From the NCBI RefSeq assembly GCF_009932355.1, contig NZ_LEKU01000006.1, positions 81,070 to 145,069 of the forward strand: a stretch of DNA of 64,000 nt. The letters are read 5' to 3'. The notes beneath the pieces were generated by a model that made no database searches, was not told where the DNA came from, and worked only from the letters and a program-made list of their open reading frames with translations. Origin of the DNA: Riemerella anatipestifer_E (GTDB lineage Bacteria > Bacteroidota > Bacteroidia > Flavobacteriales > Weeksellaceae). A program made the translations under genes and the position numbers. Each line of letters opens with the position of its first letter. The first letter of the stretch is position 1. Below, in pieces: positions 45,305 through 55,530 of this stretch.

Positions 45305-46663
45305 CTATGCTTCTTTTAACCAGCTTACAATACCATCATAAAGCGTGTCTATATCTCCTGCACCTACCGTAAGTAAAATGTCAAAGTTTTTATTTTTAAT
45401 TTTACCAAAAGCATCCGACAAACTAGAAACCTCCTTGTCCGCCAATGTTACTTTCTCTAGCAACCAGTCTGAACTGATGCCCTCAAAATCCTTCTGCAAT
45501 TCTCGCGCGGGATAAATATCTAAAAGCATCAACTCATCTCCTTGCGATAAACTTTTAGCAAAATCATCTGCAAAATCTCGCGTTCTACTGAACAAGTGCG
45601 GCTGGAATACTACCAAAAGTTTCTTATCGGGATAGAATGTTCGGATAGAACCAATCACCGCATTAAGCTCCGTAGGATGATGAGCATAATCGTCTATATA
45701 AATCTTTCCGTTAGGGAAAATATGCTTGGTATATCTCCTTTTGATACCTTTAAATTTAGCCAAAGCCTCTTTTAAATCTTCTAAAGAAACACCTATTTTA
45801 TGCAAAACAGCCAGTGCTGCCGTGGCATTTTCCACATTATGAATGCCTGGTATTTCCCAGCTAAAGCGTTGAGTTTCTCCGTTTGGAGTATAAAAATTAA
45901 ACGATATATAATCTCCCTCCAACCTCAACTCGTCTGAATAATAGTCAGCCTTTTCGTTCACGGCATAGGTGGTTGCATTTCTATCCAAGTCTATACCTTT
46001 TCGCACAAAAAGCTGACGCTCCTCCGATACCAAATGGGCGAAGTCTCTAAAGCCTTTTTCTATAGTAGATTTGTCCCCATAAATATCTAAATGGTCTGCA
46101 TCTGTAGAGGTTATAATTGCCCAATCTGGAGCTAAATTAAGAAAACTTCTATCGTACTCGTCGGCTTCCACTACAGAATAATCGTTCCCATTAAATATAA
46201 AATTAGACCCAAAGTTTTCGGCAATACCTCCCAAAAATCCAGAAAATGACAAATTAACTTCCTTACAAAGATGGGCTACCAAACTAGAAGTGGTGGTTTT
46301 ACCGTGAGTCCCCGCAACAGCGATGCACTCGGTTTCGCTAGTAATAAGCCCTAGAACCTTCGCTCGTTTAAGTACCGTAAAGCCTTTTTCTTGAAAAAAA
46401 TCTAAAATGCCTAATTGTTTAATTGCAGGCGTATAAATCACTAAAGTGTCTTCGGGTTTAAAGGCTTTTATTTGCTCATCAATATTATCTTCAAAACTAA
46501 TTTTTATCCCTTCCGAAATAAGTGCCGAAGTTAGTTTAGTAGAAGTTTTATCATAGCCTAAAACCGTTTTCCCAATGGAATGGAAATATCTCGCCAAAGC
46601 GGACATTCCTATCCCTCCAATGCCTATGAAATAAAAATTTTGATATGTACTAATATTTTGCAT
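45305..46663 (-). CDS. murC: UDP-N-acetylmuramate--L-alanine ligase
   Basis: Adds L-Ala to UDP-MurNAc, the first peptide step of cell wall precursor synthesis, in the cytosol. The 452-residue Mur ligase has the N-terminal Rossmann motif FIGIGGIGMSALA, the ATP-binding loop VAGTHGKTTTSSLVA (about residue 110) and the central-domain EADEYDRSFLNL and IDDYAHHPTELNA blocks, all specific to MurC. It starts 2 bp after the murG stop. Confidence 0.97.
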   Translation of the reverse strand: MQNISTYQNFYFIGIGGIGMSALARYFHSIGKTVLGYDKTSTKLTSALISEGIKISFEDNIDEQIKAFKPEDTLVIYTPAIKQLGILDFFQEKGFTVLKRAKVLGLITSETECIAVAGTHGKTTTSSLVAHLCKEVNLSFSGFLGGIAENFGSNFIFNGNDYSVVEADEYDRSFLNLAPDWAIITSTDADHLDIYGDKSTIEKGFRDFAHLVSEERQLFVRKGIDLDRNATTYAVNEKADYYSDELRLEGDYISFNFYTPNGETQRFSWEIPGIHNVENATAALAVLHKIGVSLEDLKEALAKFKGIKRRYTKHIFPNGKIYIDDYAHHPTELNAVIGSIRTFYPDKKLLVVFQPHLFSRTRDFADDFAKSLSQGDELMLLDIYPARELQKDFEGISSDWLLEKVTLADKEVSSLSDAFGKIKNKNFDILLTVGAGDIDTLYDGIVSWLKEA

Positions 46664-46665
46664 CT

Positions 46666-47793
46666 CTATTTAAAAACTTTAATTATTTCATCCACAATTT
46701 CCTCTGTAGCTTTTGGTTTTGCGAAATAGGCTAGATTTTGTCCCATTTCCTTTCGTAAATTTTCGTTGCCACAAATCTCTGAAAGTGTATTCCAAAAACG
46801 CTCTTTCATCTCCACATCTTTTACCATTCTTGCTGCATTTTTCTCAACCAAAGCCATCGCATTTTTGGTCTGATGGTCCTCTGCTGCAAAAGGAAAAGGT
46901 ACCAATAAAATAGGCTTTTTAACTACTGCTAACTCGGAAATAGCAATCGCACCTGCTCTAGACACAATTACATCTGCCGCAGAATAAGCTAATGCCATAT
47001 CTGTGATAAATTCCTTTACTTGGATTGTATCTTCTTCTAAATTAACCTTATCTTTAATCGTTTGATATTCTGTTTTTCCTGTTTGCCAAATCAGTTGCCA
47101 ACCTTCCTTTTTAATCCTATCCAAATTTTCTAACCAACCATTATTAAGTGTTCTAGACCCCAACGAACCTCCTACGGAAAGAATACTCAATTTATTAGGG
47201 TCTAATCCTAACTTTTCTTTAGCCGTAGCAGTATCTGTAAGCCCCTCCATTAAAGATTGTCTAATAGGATTTCCTGAAAAAATAGTTTGGGTTTTTGGAA
47301 AAAAATGAGCCATATCAGGATACGCCGTAAAAACAGCTTTAGCTTTCTTTCCTAAGAAAAGATTAGTTTTCCCAGGTAGAGAGTTTTGCTCCTGAACAAA
47401 AGTAGGCACTCCCAAACGAGAAGCCATATACAAAGCAGGACCACTAGCAAATCCGCCTGTACCTATTGCCACATGAGGTTTAAAATCTTTTATAATACGA
47501 TTGGCTTTTCTAACACTAGAAATAATCTTGAAAGGCAGTTTAAAATTTGCTAAAAGACTACTCCTATTAAATCCTGAAATATTAAGTCCTTCTATTCTAA
47601 AACCAGCTTGAGGCACTTTCTCCATCTCCATTTTATTCTCTGCTCCAATGAACAAAAATTCCGCTTTAGGAAATCGTTTTTGTATCTCTTGAGCAATGGC
47701 GATCGCAGGGAAAATATGCCCTCCCGTACCACCACCACTCATTAAAACTCGAGGTGCAAAATCTTGATTGATATGATATATATTTTCTGACAT
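46666..47793 (-). CDS. murG: UDP-GlcNAc--lipid I N-acetylglucosaminyltransferase
   Basis: Adds GlcNAc to lipid I, giving lipid II, on the inner face of the cytoplasmic membrane. The 375-residue glycosyltransferase (GT28) has the glycine loop MSGGGTGGHIFPAIAIA near residue 20, QEQNSLPGKTN and the C-terminal UDP-GlcNAc site VVSRAGAIAISELA with PFPFAAEDHQTKNA. It lies between ftsW (26-bp gap) and murC (2-bp gap). Confidence 0.97.
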   Translation of the reverse strand: MSENIYHINQDFAPRVLMSGGGTGGHIFPAIAIAQEIQKRFPKAEFLFIGAENKMEMEKVPQAGFRIEGLNISGFNRSSLLANFKLPFKIISSVRKANRIIKDFKPHVAIGTGGFASGPALYMASRLGVPTFVQEQNSLPGKTNLFLGKKAKAVFTAYPDMAHFFPKTQTIFSGNPIRQSLMEGLTDTATAKEKLGLDPNKLSILSVGGSLGSRTLNNGWLENLDRIKKEGWQLIWQTGKTEYQTIKDKVNLEEDTIQVKEFITDMALAYSAADVIVSRAGAIAISELAVVKKPILLVPFPFAAEDHQTKNAMALVEKNAARMVKDVEMKERFWNTLSEICGNENLRKEMGQNLAYFAKPKATEEIVDEIIKVFK

Positions 47794-47819
47794 TTTATTC
47801 TTTAATATTAAATTAGCCT

Positions 47820-49061
47820 TTAGGCAATATCATTTATCTCCTCTATGTTTTGTTTTTTACCAATGCCTTCTTCATCATAAATTTGTATCCTAGAACTGAT
47901 ATTAAGTATTAAGCCTAATTGAGCGTAAGTCACTAACATAGAAGTACCACCGTAGCTTATCAGCGGTAGAGGTTGTCCCGTTACAGGAATGAGATTAAGT
48001 GCCACCATAATATTAGCACTGAGCTGAATGAAAATCATAATTCCTAAAGAAATAACCAATAGAGAACCAAAAAAAGCTCTCGTTCTACTCGCTATAATTA
48101 GTATTCTGATAATGATAATAAAATACATACCCAGTAAAACCATTGCTCCTATCACACCATATTCTTCCACAATAATGGCAAAAATAAAATCCGATGCCGA
48201 CTGTGGCAGCCTCTGTTTAAGAGCACTTTTGCCTGGTCCTTTACCTGTAATACCTCCGTGTACTATCGCCGCCTTAGCGTGCATCACTTGATAATTTTTA
48301 GCCTTTACAGCATCTCTTTCAGCACTATCTAATTGTGCGTCTTTTGAGGAGGAAAAAGATTCTACCCTACTTATCCAAGTATGAACACGGTTGTTAGGCA
48401 TTAAATTAGTGTTCAATGCTACCAAAATAAAAATAATAGACGCTAAGCCCGACAAAGAGACAAACCCTGCAATATACTTCCACGGGAATTGCCCTATTAC
48501 AAGTACAATTAGAGAAGTAGCTAAAATCATCAATGCCGTGGAACCGTTATCTTTGGCTACTAAAATAAATACCAATAGTATAGGTCCAAAAACATACATA
48601 ATGTTTTCTATAGGAAGCCTTTGTCTTTGAATATTTTTAGTTAAATAACGGCATAGATAGATAACTAACATCAAAGCTGCCAACGCTGACGGCTGAAATG
48701 AGATTGCCGTACCTGGTATTTTAAGCCATCTAGAAGCACTCGCCCCATCTATGGTTTGCCCTGTAAAAATAGTAACTCCTAAAAGAATTACAGAAATTAC
48801 AAGAAGTATGGAACTCAACTTTCCTATAAACTCATATTTTATCGCTCCGATGACTCTCATCAAAAATAACCCTAAAGCAATGAACATCACATGCTTGATA
48901 AGGTGGCTGGTGGTTGTCCCTGTATTTACAATGTACTCTAAGTTAGAACTCGCCGAATAAACAGGAAGTATAGAGAATACAGAAATAAGAATTACTGTAA
49001 TCCACAGCACTCTGTCTCCTTTTAGATATTCTATTTTTTTATTTACTTCTGTATGCTCCAT
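47820..49061 (-). CDS. ftsW: Peptidoglycan glycosyltransferase FtsW
   Basis: SEDS-family membrane protein that polymerises lipid II at the septum. The 413-residue protein has about ten transmembrane helices, with the SEDS-family KIPGTAISFQPSALAAL block (catalytic-region segment), the loop NYQVMHAKAAIVHGGITGKGPG, and the C-terminal TGQPLPLISYGGTSML typical of the family. A RodA assignment is unlikely because of the dcw position between murD and murG. The start is 6 bp after the murD stop. Confidence 0.95.
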   Translation of the reverse strand: MEHTEVNKKIEYLKGDRVLWITVILISVFSILPVYSASSNLEYIVNTGTTTSHLIKHVMFIALGLFLMRVIGAIKYEFIGKLSSILLVISVILLGVTIFTGQTIDGASASRWLKIPGTAISFQPSALAALMLVIYLCRYLTKNIQRQRLPIENIMYVFGPILLVFILVAKDNGSTALMILATSLIVLVIGQFPWKYIAGFVSLSGLASIIFILVALNTNLMPNNRVHTWISRVESFSSSKDAQLDSAERDAVKAKNYQVMHAKAAIVHGGITGKGPGKSALKQRLPQSASDFIFAIIVEEYGVIGAMVLLGMYFIIIIRILIIASRTRAFFGSLLVISLGIMIFIQLSANIMVALNLIPVTGQPLPLISYGGTSMLVTYAQLGLILNISSRIQIYDEEGIGKKQNIEEINDIA

Positions 49062-49067
49062 TATTTA

Positions 49068-50393
49068 TTATTTTAAAACCTCAGCTTTAAACTTTTCGCC
49101 TCTATCTTCGTAGTTTTCAAACAAATCAAAACTTGCACAGCACGGCGAAAGCAGTATAGCATCTCCCGCTTCTGCTATAGATTTTGAAATTTTAATAGCT
49201 TCTTCCATACTAGAAGTATTATAAATAAACTCTTTTTTATCTCTAAAGAAATCTATAATCTTTTGGTTATCTATACCTAAGCAAACAATCGCTTTTACTT
49301 TCTTTTTAACCAATTCTTCTATTTCGGTGTAATCATTGCCTTTATCCACTCCTCCCACAATCCAAACGGTAGGCTGAGTCATACTTTCTAAAGCGTAATA
49401 AGTAGCGTTTACATTAGTCGCTTTACTATCATTGATAAATTTAACTCCGTTAAGATTAGCTATTTCCTGTAACCTATGGTCTACAGCTTGGAAAGTCATC
49501 AATGAATTTCTAATACTTTCATTGCTAATATTAAGTATTTTACCCGCTATAGACGCTGCTAAGCTATTAGCCACATTATGATTTCCGATAAGAGCTAAAT
49601 CTCTAATTTTCATAGTAAACTCATCTTGAAGTTTTACCACAATGTTTTCATCGTCCATATATCCACCCTCTGCTAGAGTTTCTTTTATGGAGAATGGCAC
49701 TTTTTTAACCTTTAAATCTAACTCTTGAAGAATTTTTTGACTCATTTCATCATCTTTATTATAGATGAAAAAATTATCATATTCTTGATTTTCAGTAATT
49801 CGGAATTTAGCTAAAGCGTACTCCTCATAATTATAATTGTATTGGTCTAAATGGTCTTGACTCAAATTAAGAAGCAACGAAATATATGGTCTAAAATTCT
49901 GAATATCATCTAACTGAAAACTACTGATTTCCAAAACATAATAATCAAAAGATTCATCGGCTACTTGTTTAGCAAAACTCTTGCCTATATTGCCTCCCAA
50001 ACCTACATTCATTCCATTATCTTTAAGGATATGATAGATGAGAGAAGTAGTAGTAGTTTTACCATTACTACCCGTAATTGCCACAATTTTGGCATTAGTA
50101 AATTCCGACGCAAATTCTATTTCGGAAGATAGCCTTATTCCTTTCTGATTGATTTTAAATACAATATCTGCCTTTTTAGGAATCCCTGGGCTTTTGACCA
50201 CCCAATCGGCATTTAAAATTCGTTCTTCATCGTGCTGACCTTCTTCAAATTCTATATTGTTCTCTATCAGTTGTTTTTTGTATTCTTCTTTTATACTTCC
50301 TCTATCGGATACAAAAACCTCCATACCTTTCTTTTTAGCAAGGTAGGCTGCTCCAAAACCACTTTCTCCAGCTCCTAAAACTACTATTTTCAT
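49068..50393 (-). CDS. murD: UDP-N-acetylmuramoylalanine--D-glutamate ligase
   Basis: Adds D-Glu to UDP-MurNAc-L-Ala in the cytosol. The 441-residue Mur ligase shows the N-terminal VLGAGESGFGAAYLA, the ATP loop AITGSNGKTTTTSLIYH (about residue 110), the central NLSQDHLDQYNYNYEEYALAK with the carbamylated-Lys segment, and C-terminal FINDSKATNVNATYYAL and ILLSPCCASFDLFENYEDRGEKF, all characteristic of MurD. It is 27 bp downstream of mraY. Confidence 0.97.
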   Translation of the reverse strand: MKIVVLGAGESGFGAAYLAKKKGMEVFVSDRGSIKEEYKKQLIENNIEFEEGQHDEERILNADWVVKSPGIPKKADIVFKINQKGIRLSSEIEFASEFTNAKIVAITGSNGKTTTTSLIYHILKDNGMNVGLGGNIGKSFAKQVADESFDYYVLEISSFQLDDIQNFRPYISLLLNLSQDHLDQYNYNYEEYALAKFRITENQEYDNFFIYNKDDEMSQKILQELDLKVKKVPFSIKETLAEGGYMDDENIVVKLQDEFTMKIRDLALIGNHNVANSLAASIAGKILNISNESIRNSLMTFQAVDHRLQEIANLNGVKFINDSKATNVNATYYALESMTQPTVWIVGGVDKGNDYTEIEELVKKKVKAIVCLGIDNQKIIDFFRDKKEFIYNTSSMEEAIKISKSIAEAGDAILLSPCCASFDLFENYEDRGEKFKAEVLK

Positions 50394-50420
50394 ATTCCTT
50401 AATGTTTTTATTGAAAATAC

Positions 50421-51662
50421 TTATCTGATTTTAAGTGTAATTAAACATACAATTGCTAAAACTACCCCTATGATTATCATTCTATTAACAATCTTACTTT
50501 CGTGGTAACCACTCTTCTGATAATGATGATGAAGAGGAGACATTTTAAACAATCGGTTATTTTGAGCATATTCTAACCCATACTTTTTCTTTCTGTATTT
50601 GAACACAGCTACCTGAAGCATTACCGATAAGTTTTCAATTAAAAAGATTCCACATAGTACAGGTATCAATAATTCTTTTCTTAGAATGATGGATAAAACT
50701 GCGATAACTCCTCCTAGCATTAAACTCCCTGTATCACCCATAAACACTTGGGCAGGATAGGTATTATACCAAAAGAAACCTATAACCGCTCCTACCATCG
50801 CCACCGCAAAAATGGTGGTTTCTCCCATATTAGGCAGGAACATAATATTGAGATAATCTGCAAAGATGATGTTCCCCGAAACATACGCAAAGAAAGCCAA
50901 TGTGAGTAAGATAACGGCACTCGTACCTGCGGCTAAACCATCTATACCATCGGTAATATTAGCTCCGTTAGAAACGGCTGTAACAATAAATATCGCCATC
51001 GGAATGAAAACCACCCAAGCCCATTCTTCTGCTTCTTGCTCATCCATCCAAAAGAGAATACCACTGTAATCAAACTCGTTATTTTTAATCATTGGTACGG
51101 TAGAAATCACTTTTTTCTCTTCCTTCATAAAGTTCTGCTCTACATTGTTACGATTAATTTCTTTTGCATCTGCATATTTTCTTTTAACGGTAACATCAGA
51201 ATTAAAAAACATTGTAACACCAACAATCAGCCCTAAACCAACTTGACCTATGACTTTAAATTTACCACTTAAACCGTCTTTATTCTTCTTTATTTTCTTA
51301 AGATAATCGTCTATAAAACCTATCGCTCCCATCCAAATTACAGATACAATGAGTAGAATAATATAGATATTCGTAATCTTAGTAAATAGTAATACAGGTA
51401 TTAAGGTGGCTATAATGATGATAAGACCTCCCATAGTAGGAGTACCTTCTTTTTGTTTTTGCCCATCTAACCCTAAATCTCGCACCAACTCTCCCATCTG
51501 TTTTCTACGAAGAAAATTGATGATTTTTTTACCATAAACCAAAGCAATAATAAGCGATAATAGAACCGCCATAGCAGCCCTAAAAGAAATGTACCTCAAC
51601 AGGTTAAGACCTGGTATATGTATGCCGTTAGCCGTAAGATATTCGTATAAGTAGTATAACAT
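50421..51662 (-). CDS. mraY: Phospho-N-acetylmuramoyl-pentapeptide transferase
   Basis: Transfers phospho-MurNAc-pentapeptide to undecaprenyl phosphate to form lipid I, in the cytoplasmic membrane. The 413-residue protein has about ten helices, the Mg-binding DDYLKK (about residue 118), NGANITDGIDGLAAG, MGDTGSLMLGG and the HHHYQKSGYHE loop. It carries a ~55-residue hydrophilic insertion (about 150-205, including KRKYADAKEINRNNVEQN) compared with the ~360-residue proteobacterial MraY, as I recall for Bacteroidota. 33 bp before murE's stop. Confidence 0.96.
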   Translation of the reverse strand: MLYYLYEYLTANGIHIPGLNLLRYISFRAAMAVLLSLIIALVYGKKIINFLRRKQMGELVRDLGLDGQKQKEGTPTMGGLIIIIATLIPVLLFTKITNIYIILLIVSVIWMGAIGFIDDYLKKIKKNKDGLSGKFKVIGQVGLGLIVGVTMFFNSDVTVKRKYADAKEINRNNVEQNFMKEEKKVISTVPMIKNNEFDYSGILFWMDEQEAEEWAWVVFIPMAIFIVTAVSNGANITDGIDGLAAGTSAVILLTLAFFAYVSGNIIFADYLNIMFLPNMGETTIFAVAMVGAVIGFFWYNTYPAQVFMGDTGSLMLGGVIAVLSIILRKELLIPVLCGIFLIENLSVMLQVAVFKYRKKKYGLEYAQNNRLFKMSPLHHHYQKSGYHESKIVNRMIIIGVVLAIVCLITLKIR

Positions 51663-51695
51663 ATTTGTATTTCTTATTTTTAAATTATTGTTTTT

Positions 51696-53168
51696 CTATT
51701 TACTCATCATTTTACACAATTCTAATATCACCTCTTTATCATCAAAGTGATGTTTTACCCCATTAACTTCCTGATAAGTTTCGTGACCTTTCCCTGCCAC
51801 AAGTATAATATCTTTTGGCTCTGCAAATTTTATAGCCATTTTAATAGCTTCCTTTCTGTCTGGAACTACCGTATATTTACTAAAACATTGTGGCTCTACA
51901 CCTGCCTCTATTTCTTGTATAATGGCATTAGGGTCTTCTGTTCTAGGATTGTCTGATGTAATAATTGCTAGAGTAGATTTCTGTGTAGCTATTTTACCCA
52001 TTTCAGGGCGTTTGCTCTGGTCTCTATCACCACCGCAACCAAACACACTAATTAGCCTTTCGTTTTTGGTTCGTATTTCGTTGATAGAGTCTAGAATATT
52101 CTCTAAAGCATCTGGCGTGTGTGCATAATCTACCACAAAAAAGATTCCGCCTTCTGACTTTATTGTTTCAAATCTACCATTAACTCTTTTCAGTTGAGAA
52201 ATTGCCGTAAGTATTTCCACCTCATCAAACCCTAACTCTCTCGCTATACCAAACACTAAAAGCAAATTATAGACATTAAACTTCCCTGTTAGGCTCGTCC
52301 AAACTTCTTTACCATTAAAATTGAGCAACATTCCATTAAAATCTACCTCCAACAATCGTCCATGATAATCGCTCAAAGTTTTTAACGCATAGGTTTTCTT
52401 TTTAGCCTTGGTGTTTTGGAGCATTACCAATCCGTTTTTATCATCTAAATTAGTAATTGCCACCGCAGAATCTGGCAAGTTATCAAAAAATGATTTTTTG
52501 GTATTAAGGTATTCCAAAAAAGTTTTATGATAGTCTAAATGGTCATGAGTAATATTGGTAAAACCTGCCACTTTAAAATGTAAACCTTCCGTTCTGTTTT
52601 GATGAATGCCGTGAGAAGAAACTTCCATAAAGGCATACTCGCAACCTTGTGCCACAGCTTTTGCCAATAGCTCGTTAAGTTTAACCACGTCTGGTGTAGT
52701 GTGTGTAGATGGGAAAACTTCGTCGCCAATTCTATACTCCACTGTAGAAATAAGTGCAGACGGATAACCTAAATTCTTAAAAACATCGAAAAGCAAGGTA
52801 GATACTGATGTTTTACCATTAGTCCCTGTAACACCTACTAGATTAAGCTTTTCCGAAGGATTACCATAGAAGTTAGAAGCCAATTGCCCCAATACTTTAG
52901 ACGAATTTTTCACTTTAATATAAGTGATGGTTTCATCTAAAATTTCAGGTAAATCTTCCAATACAATAACTTTAGTTCCTTTTTCTATTGCAGAACCAAT
53001 GAACTGGTGTCCATCTGAAACACTCCCTTTGATAGCTACATAAAGGCTTTTTGCTTCTGCTTTTCTACTATCAAAAATAATAGAGCTTACCTCGATGTCT
53101 AATGCACCTATGGTTTCTAAAACTGGTATATTATGTAATAACTCTCTGAGTAACATTTTTATTTTCAA
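51696..53168 (-). CDS. murE: UDP-MurNAc-tripeptide synthetase MurE (meso-DAP type)
   Basis: Adds meso-diaminopimelate to UDP-MurNAc-L-Ala-D-Glu in the cytosol. The 490-residue Mur ligase has the ATP loop VTGTNGKTSVSTLLFD (about residue 115), the central HTTPDVVKLN and DHLDYHKTFLEYLNTKKSFFD blocks, and the C-terminal signature SDNPRTEDP. The DNPR motif is the specificity loop for meso-DAP rather than L-Lys, which agrees with the presence of lysA. It starts 4 bp before the end of ftsI in the operon order (gap 53169-53171). Confidence 0.97.
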   Translation of the reverse strand: MKIKMLLRELLHNIPVLETIGALDIEVSSIIFDSRKAEAKSLYVAIKGSVSDGHQFIGSAIEKGTKVIVLEDLPEILDETITYIKVKNSSKVLGQLASNFYGNPSEKLNLVGVTGTNGKTSVSTLLFDVFKNLGYPSALISTVEYRIGDEVFPSTHTTPDVVKLNELLAKAVAQGCEYAFMEVSSHGIHQNRTEGLHFKVAGFTNITHDHLDYHKTFLEYLNTKKSFFDNLPDSAVAITNLDDKNGLVMLQNTKAKKKTYALKTLSDYHGRLLEVDFNGMLLNFNGKEVWTSLTGKFNVYNLLLVFGIARELGFDEVEILTAISQLKRVNGRFETIKSEGGIFFVVDYAHTPDALENILDSINEIRTKNERLISVFGCGGDRDQSKRPEMGKIATQKSTLAIITSDNPRTEDPNAIIQEIEAGVEPQCFSKYTVVPDRKEAIKMAIKFAEPKDIILVAGKGHETYQEVNGVKHHFDDKEVILELCKMMSK

Positions 53169-53171
53169 TTT

Positions 53172-55163
53172 TTATTTTTGTAGTGTAAGATAAATTTTTT
53201 GGTCTTTTTTTATGATAGTTCCCTCTTTAGGAAACTGTTCTAAAACTTTACCTACACCTTTATAATCTACACGATAACCCAAATTCTCCAACTGAGGAAT
53301 AACTTCTCTACCCGCCATACCTACTAACGCTGGCATCTGCTGACGGTTTATTGCTATCTTTACCTTAGGAGCGGTCATCTTGTTTAAATTCACTTTTTTA
53401 TCTTGGAGCATATCTTTTTCCACATTTAGTGGTGTTTTTAAGAAAGTTTTTCCTGCTATCTCCTTAAACACAGGAGCCGCCACCGTACCTCCATAAAAAC
53501 CAATAGAAGTATCAGGCTGATTAACCATAACGATACAAGTATATTTTGGATTATCTGAAGGATAAAACCCTGCAAAAGATGCCTGATATTTCATTGGTCC
53601 AGCTTTCCAATATTCAAATCTTGCCGTTCCTGTTTTTCCTGCCATTTTAAGATTAGGTGTAAAGATACTTTTTGCTGTACCTTTTTCTACCGCTTTAGTA
53701 AGAGCATCTGTCATCATTTTTATAGCCTTATCTGATGCCATTTTATTTACCATTACCTCTGGTTCGGCTTCGTATGTAATCTTACCGTCTTTCATTATTT
53801 TGTCTATAAAAAGAGGCTTTACCATTTTACCATTATTAGCAATACCATTATAAAATGTAGCTAACTGCAACAATGTAAAGTTGGACGAATATCCATAAGA
53901 CAAAGACGCCAAAGTAGCTTTGTTCCACCTCTTATCTTCTGGAGTAACTATCTTTGGTTTTGTAATCCCAGGAAGTTCTATATCCATCTTATCAAACATC
54001 TTCCATCTTCTAAGATGATTAAGGAATACTTCTGGTTTATCTGCATAATATTTAGTAATGAGTTTTGCTGTACCCACATTACTTGATTTTGCCAAGACAT
54101 CACTAATCTCGTAAGTTCCCCCACCATGTCCGTCGGAAATTCTTTGTTTAGCGTAAGTCCATACTCCGCCACCTACATTTACGGTTGTGTTTTCATCTAT
54201 AAAACCGTCGTCCATCGCTGCCAAAAGAGAAACTACCTTAAAAGTAGAACCTGGTTCCGTAGCATTTTTTATAGCGTAATTGTACGAATCTACATAAACT
54301 CCACTTTCTTTTTTTCTGAGATTTACCATTGCTCTTACCTTTCCCGTTTGAGTTTCCATAACGATAACCGTCCCATGGTCTGCATTAAAACTTATTAGCT
54401 GCTTCTCTAATGCAGAATGAGCAATATCTTGTATCCTTAAATCAAGAGTGCTATAGACATCTTGCCCATCAACAGGTTCTTTAGCCTTCCAATGGTCAAT
54501 AGGTTTCCACTGAGTGGAATTAACTCTTTGTTCTAGCCTTGAACCGTCTTTACCAGATAGATATTCACTAAACGCTCCTTCTAGTCCAGATTTATAGGCA
54601 TCGTTATCCATACCTATAGTTCCAGAACCTATTTTTGCGGTAGCTAATTCTCGCTTGTATTTTCTATCAATGATAAAGCCGCCCTTATTTTTACCTTTAT
54701 TAAAGATAGGGAACTTTCTTACACGGTCGTACTCATCAAAATCTAAATCCCTCTTAAGAGAATAATACTGATTGCCTTTTTTCCTTTGAGCATCAAAATT
54801 TTCCCTAAAGTAATGCTTAGGTTTTCCAAACATTTTGCTTAAAGAATCGGTAAGAGCTCCTATATTTTTACTATACAGAGTATCTTTTATAGTCTTAAAA
54901 TCTATATAAACATCATACCTCATAACTGTAGTAGCAAGTATAGAACCATCTGATGCATACAAATTTCCTCGTGCCGCCTTTAACGTTGCTTCTCTATAGT
55001 TTTTGTTAATATAATCCTCTTCTATCTCCTGAACATTAGTATTTTGCAATAAGAAAATACGAATAATAAAAGTGATAAACAAAAAGAAGGCAGCACCTCC
55101 AAAAAGATACCCCCACACTAAAGTTTTATTTCTTTTCTTATCAAATTCGTTCTTAGTTTGCAT
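53172..55163 (-). CDS. ftsI: Division-specific transpeptidase (class B PBP3/FtsI) with PASTA domain
   Basis: Cross-links septal peptidoglycan in the periplasm. The 663-residue protein has a short cytosolic N-terminus, one transmembrane helix (about 17-38, GYLFGGAAFFLFITFIIRIF), the dimerisation domain and the transpeptidase domain with SxxK (PGSTFK, about residue 305), SxN (SSNVG) and KTG (AGKTGTARFEY, about residue 512). A C-terminal PASTA-like domain (about 605-663, PALVGMAGREVIPQLENLGY) is present, as in many Bacteroidota and Gram-positive division PBPs. Its start overlaps the ftsL end by 11 bp. Confidence 0.96.
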   Translation of the reverse strand: MQTKNEFDKKRNKTLVWGYLFGGAAFFLFITFIIRIFLLQNTNVQEIEEDYINKNYREATLKAARGNLYASDGSILATTVMRYDVYIDFKTIKDTLYSKNIGALTDSLSKMFGKPKHYFRENFDAQRKKGNQYYSLKRDLDFDEYDRVRKFPIFNKGKNKGGFIIDRKYKRELATAKIGSGTIGMDNDAYKSGLEGAFSEYLSGKDGSRLEQRVNSTQWKPIDHWKAKEPVDGQDVYSTLDLRIQDIAHSALEKQLISFNADHGTVIVMETQTGKVRAMVNLRKKESGVYVDSYNYAIKNATEPGSTFKVVSLLAAMDDGFIDENTTVNVGGGVWTYAKQRISDGHGGGTYEISDVLAKSSNVGTAKLITKYYADKPEVFLNHLRRWKMFDKMDIELPGITKPKIVTPEDKRWNKATLASLSYGYSSNFTLLQLATFYNGIANNGKMVKPLFIDKIMKDGKITYEAEPEVMVNKMASDKAIKMMTDALTKAVEKGTAKSIFTPNLKMAGKTGTARFEYWKAGPMKYQASFAGFYPSDNPKYTCIVMVNQPDTSIGFYGGTVAAPVFKEIAGKTFLKTPLNVEKDMLQDKKVNLNKMTAPKVKIAINRQQMPALVGMAGREVIPQLENLGYRVDYKGVGKVLEQFPKEGTIIKKDQKIYLTLQK

Positions 55164-55530
55164 TAGTAGAATCTAATTTTATAATCAATTTATGAGGATG
55201 ATTTTCTAATGGTACTAAAGAATCTTTAACTACTTCTTTCCCCAATTCGCTCTCTAGTTTTATTTTGATTAATTTACTTTGTGCATACGCATTTCTAGAT
55301 TTATACTCTTCCGTTTGCTCTTTCAAAGTATTAATTTGCTTTATTTTTTTGCTCGCTAAATGGTTGGTATAGATAATCCCTGCCATCATCACGGCTAATA
55401 ATATAAAATACTTGTAATGAGCTTGTATCTCATCACGATTCAAGAAATTACCTTTAACAATATCGCTAAAGGTTAGTTTCTTCTTTTTATATGTCTGTTT
55501 TTTAGCCATCTCTAACTTTAGAAAAAACAT
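55153..55530 (-). CDS. ftsL: FtsL-like cell division protein
   Basis: A short bitopic protein of the FtsL type: a basic cytosolic N-terminus (AKKQTYKKKKLTF), one transmembrane helix (about residues 43-60, YFILLAVMMAGIIYTN) and a predicted coiled-coil (KKIKQINTLKEQTEEYKSRN onwards). FtsL is poorly conserved; the call depends on size, topology and the position between rsmH and ftsI. The listed ATG (55530) directly abuts the rsmH stop; a second ATG (55509) begins MAKKQTYKKK and is also possible. It joins FtsQ and FtsI in the division complex. Confidence 0.8.
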   Translation of the reverse strand: MFFLKLEMAKKQTYKKKKLTFSDIVKGNFLNRDEIQAHYKYFILLAVMMAGIIYTNHLASKKIKQINTLKEQTEEYKSRNAYAQSKLIKIKLESELGKEVVKDSLVPLENHPHKLIIKLDSTNAN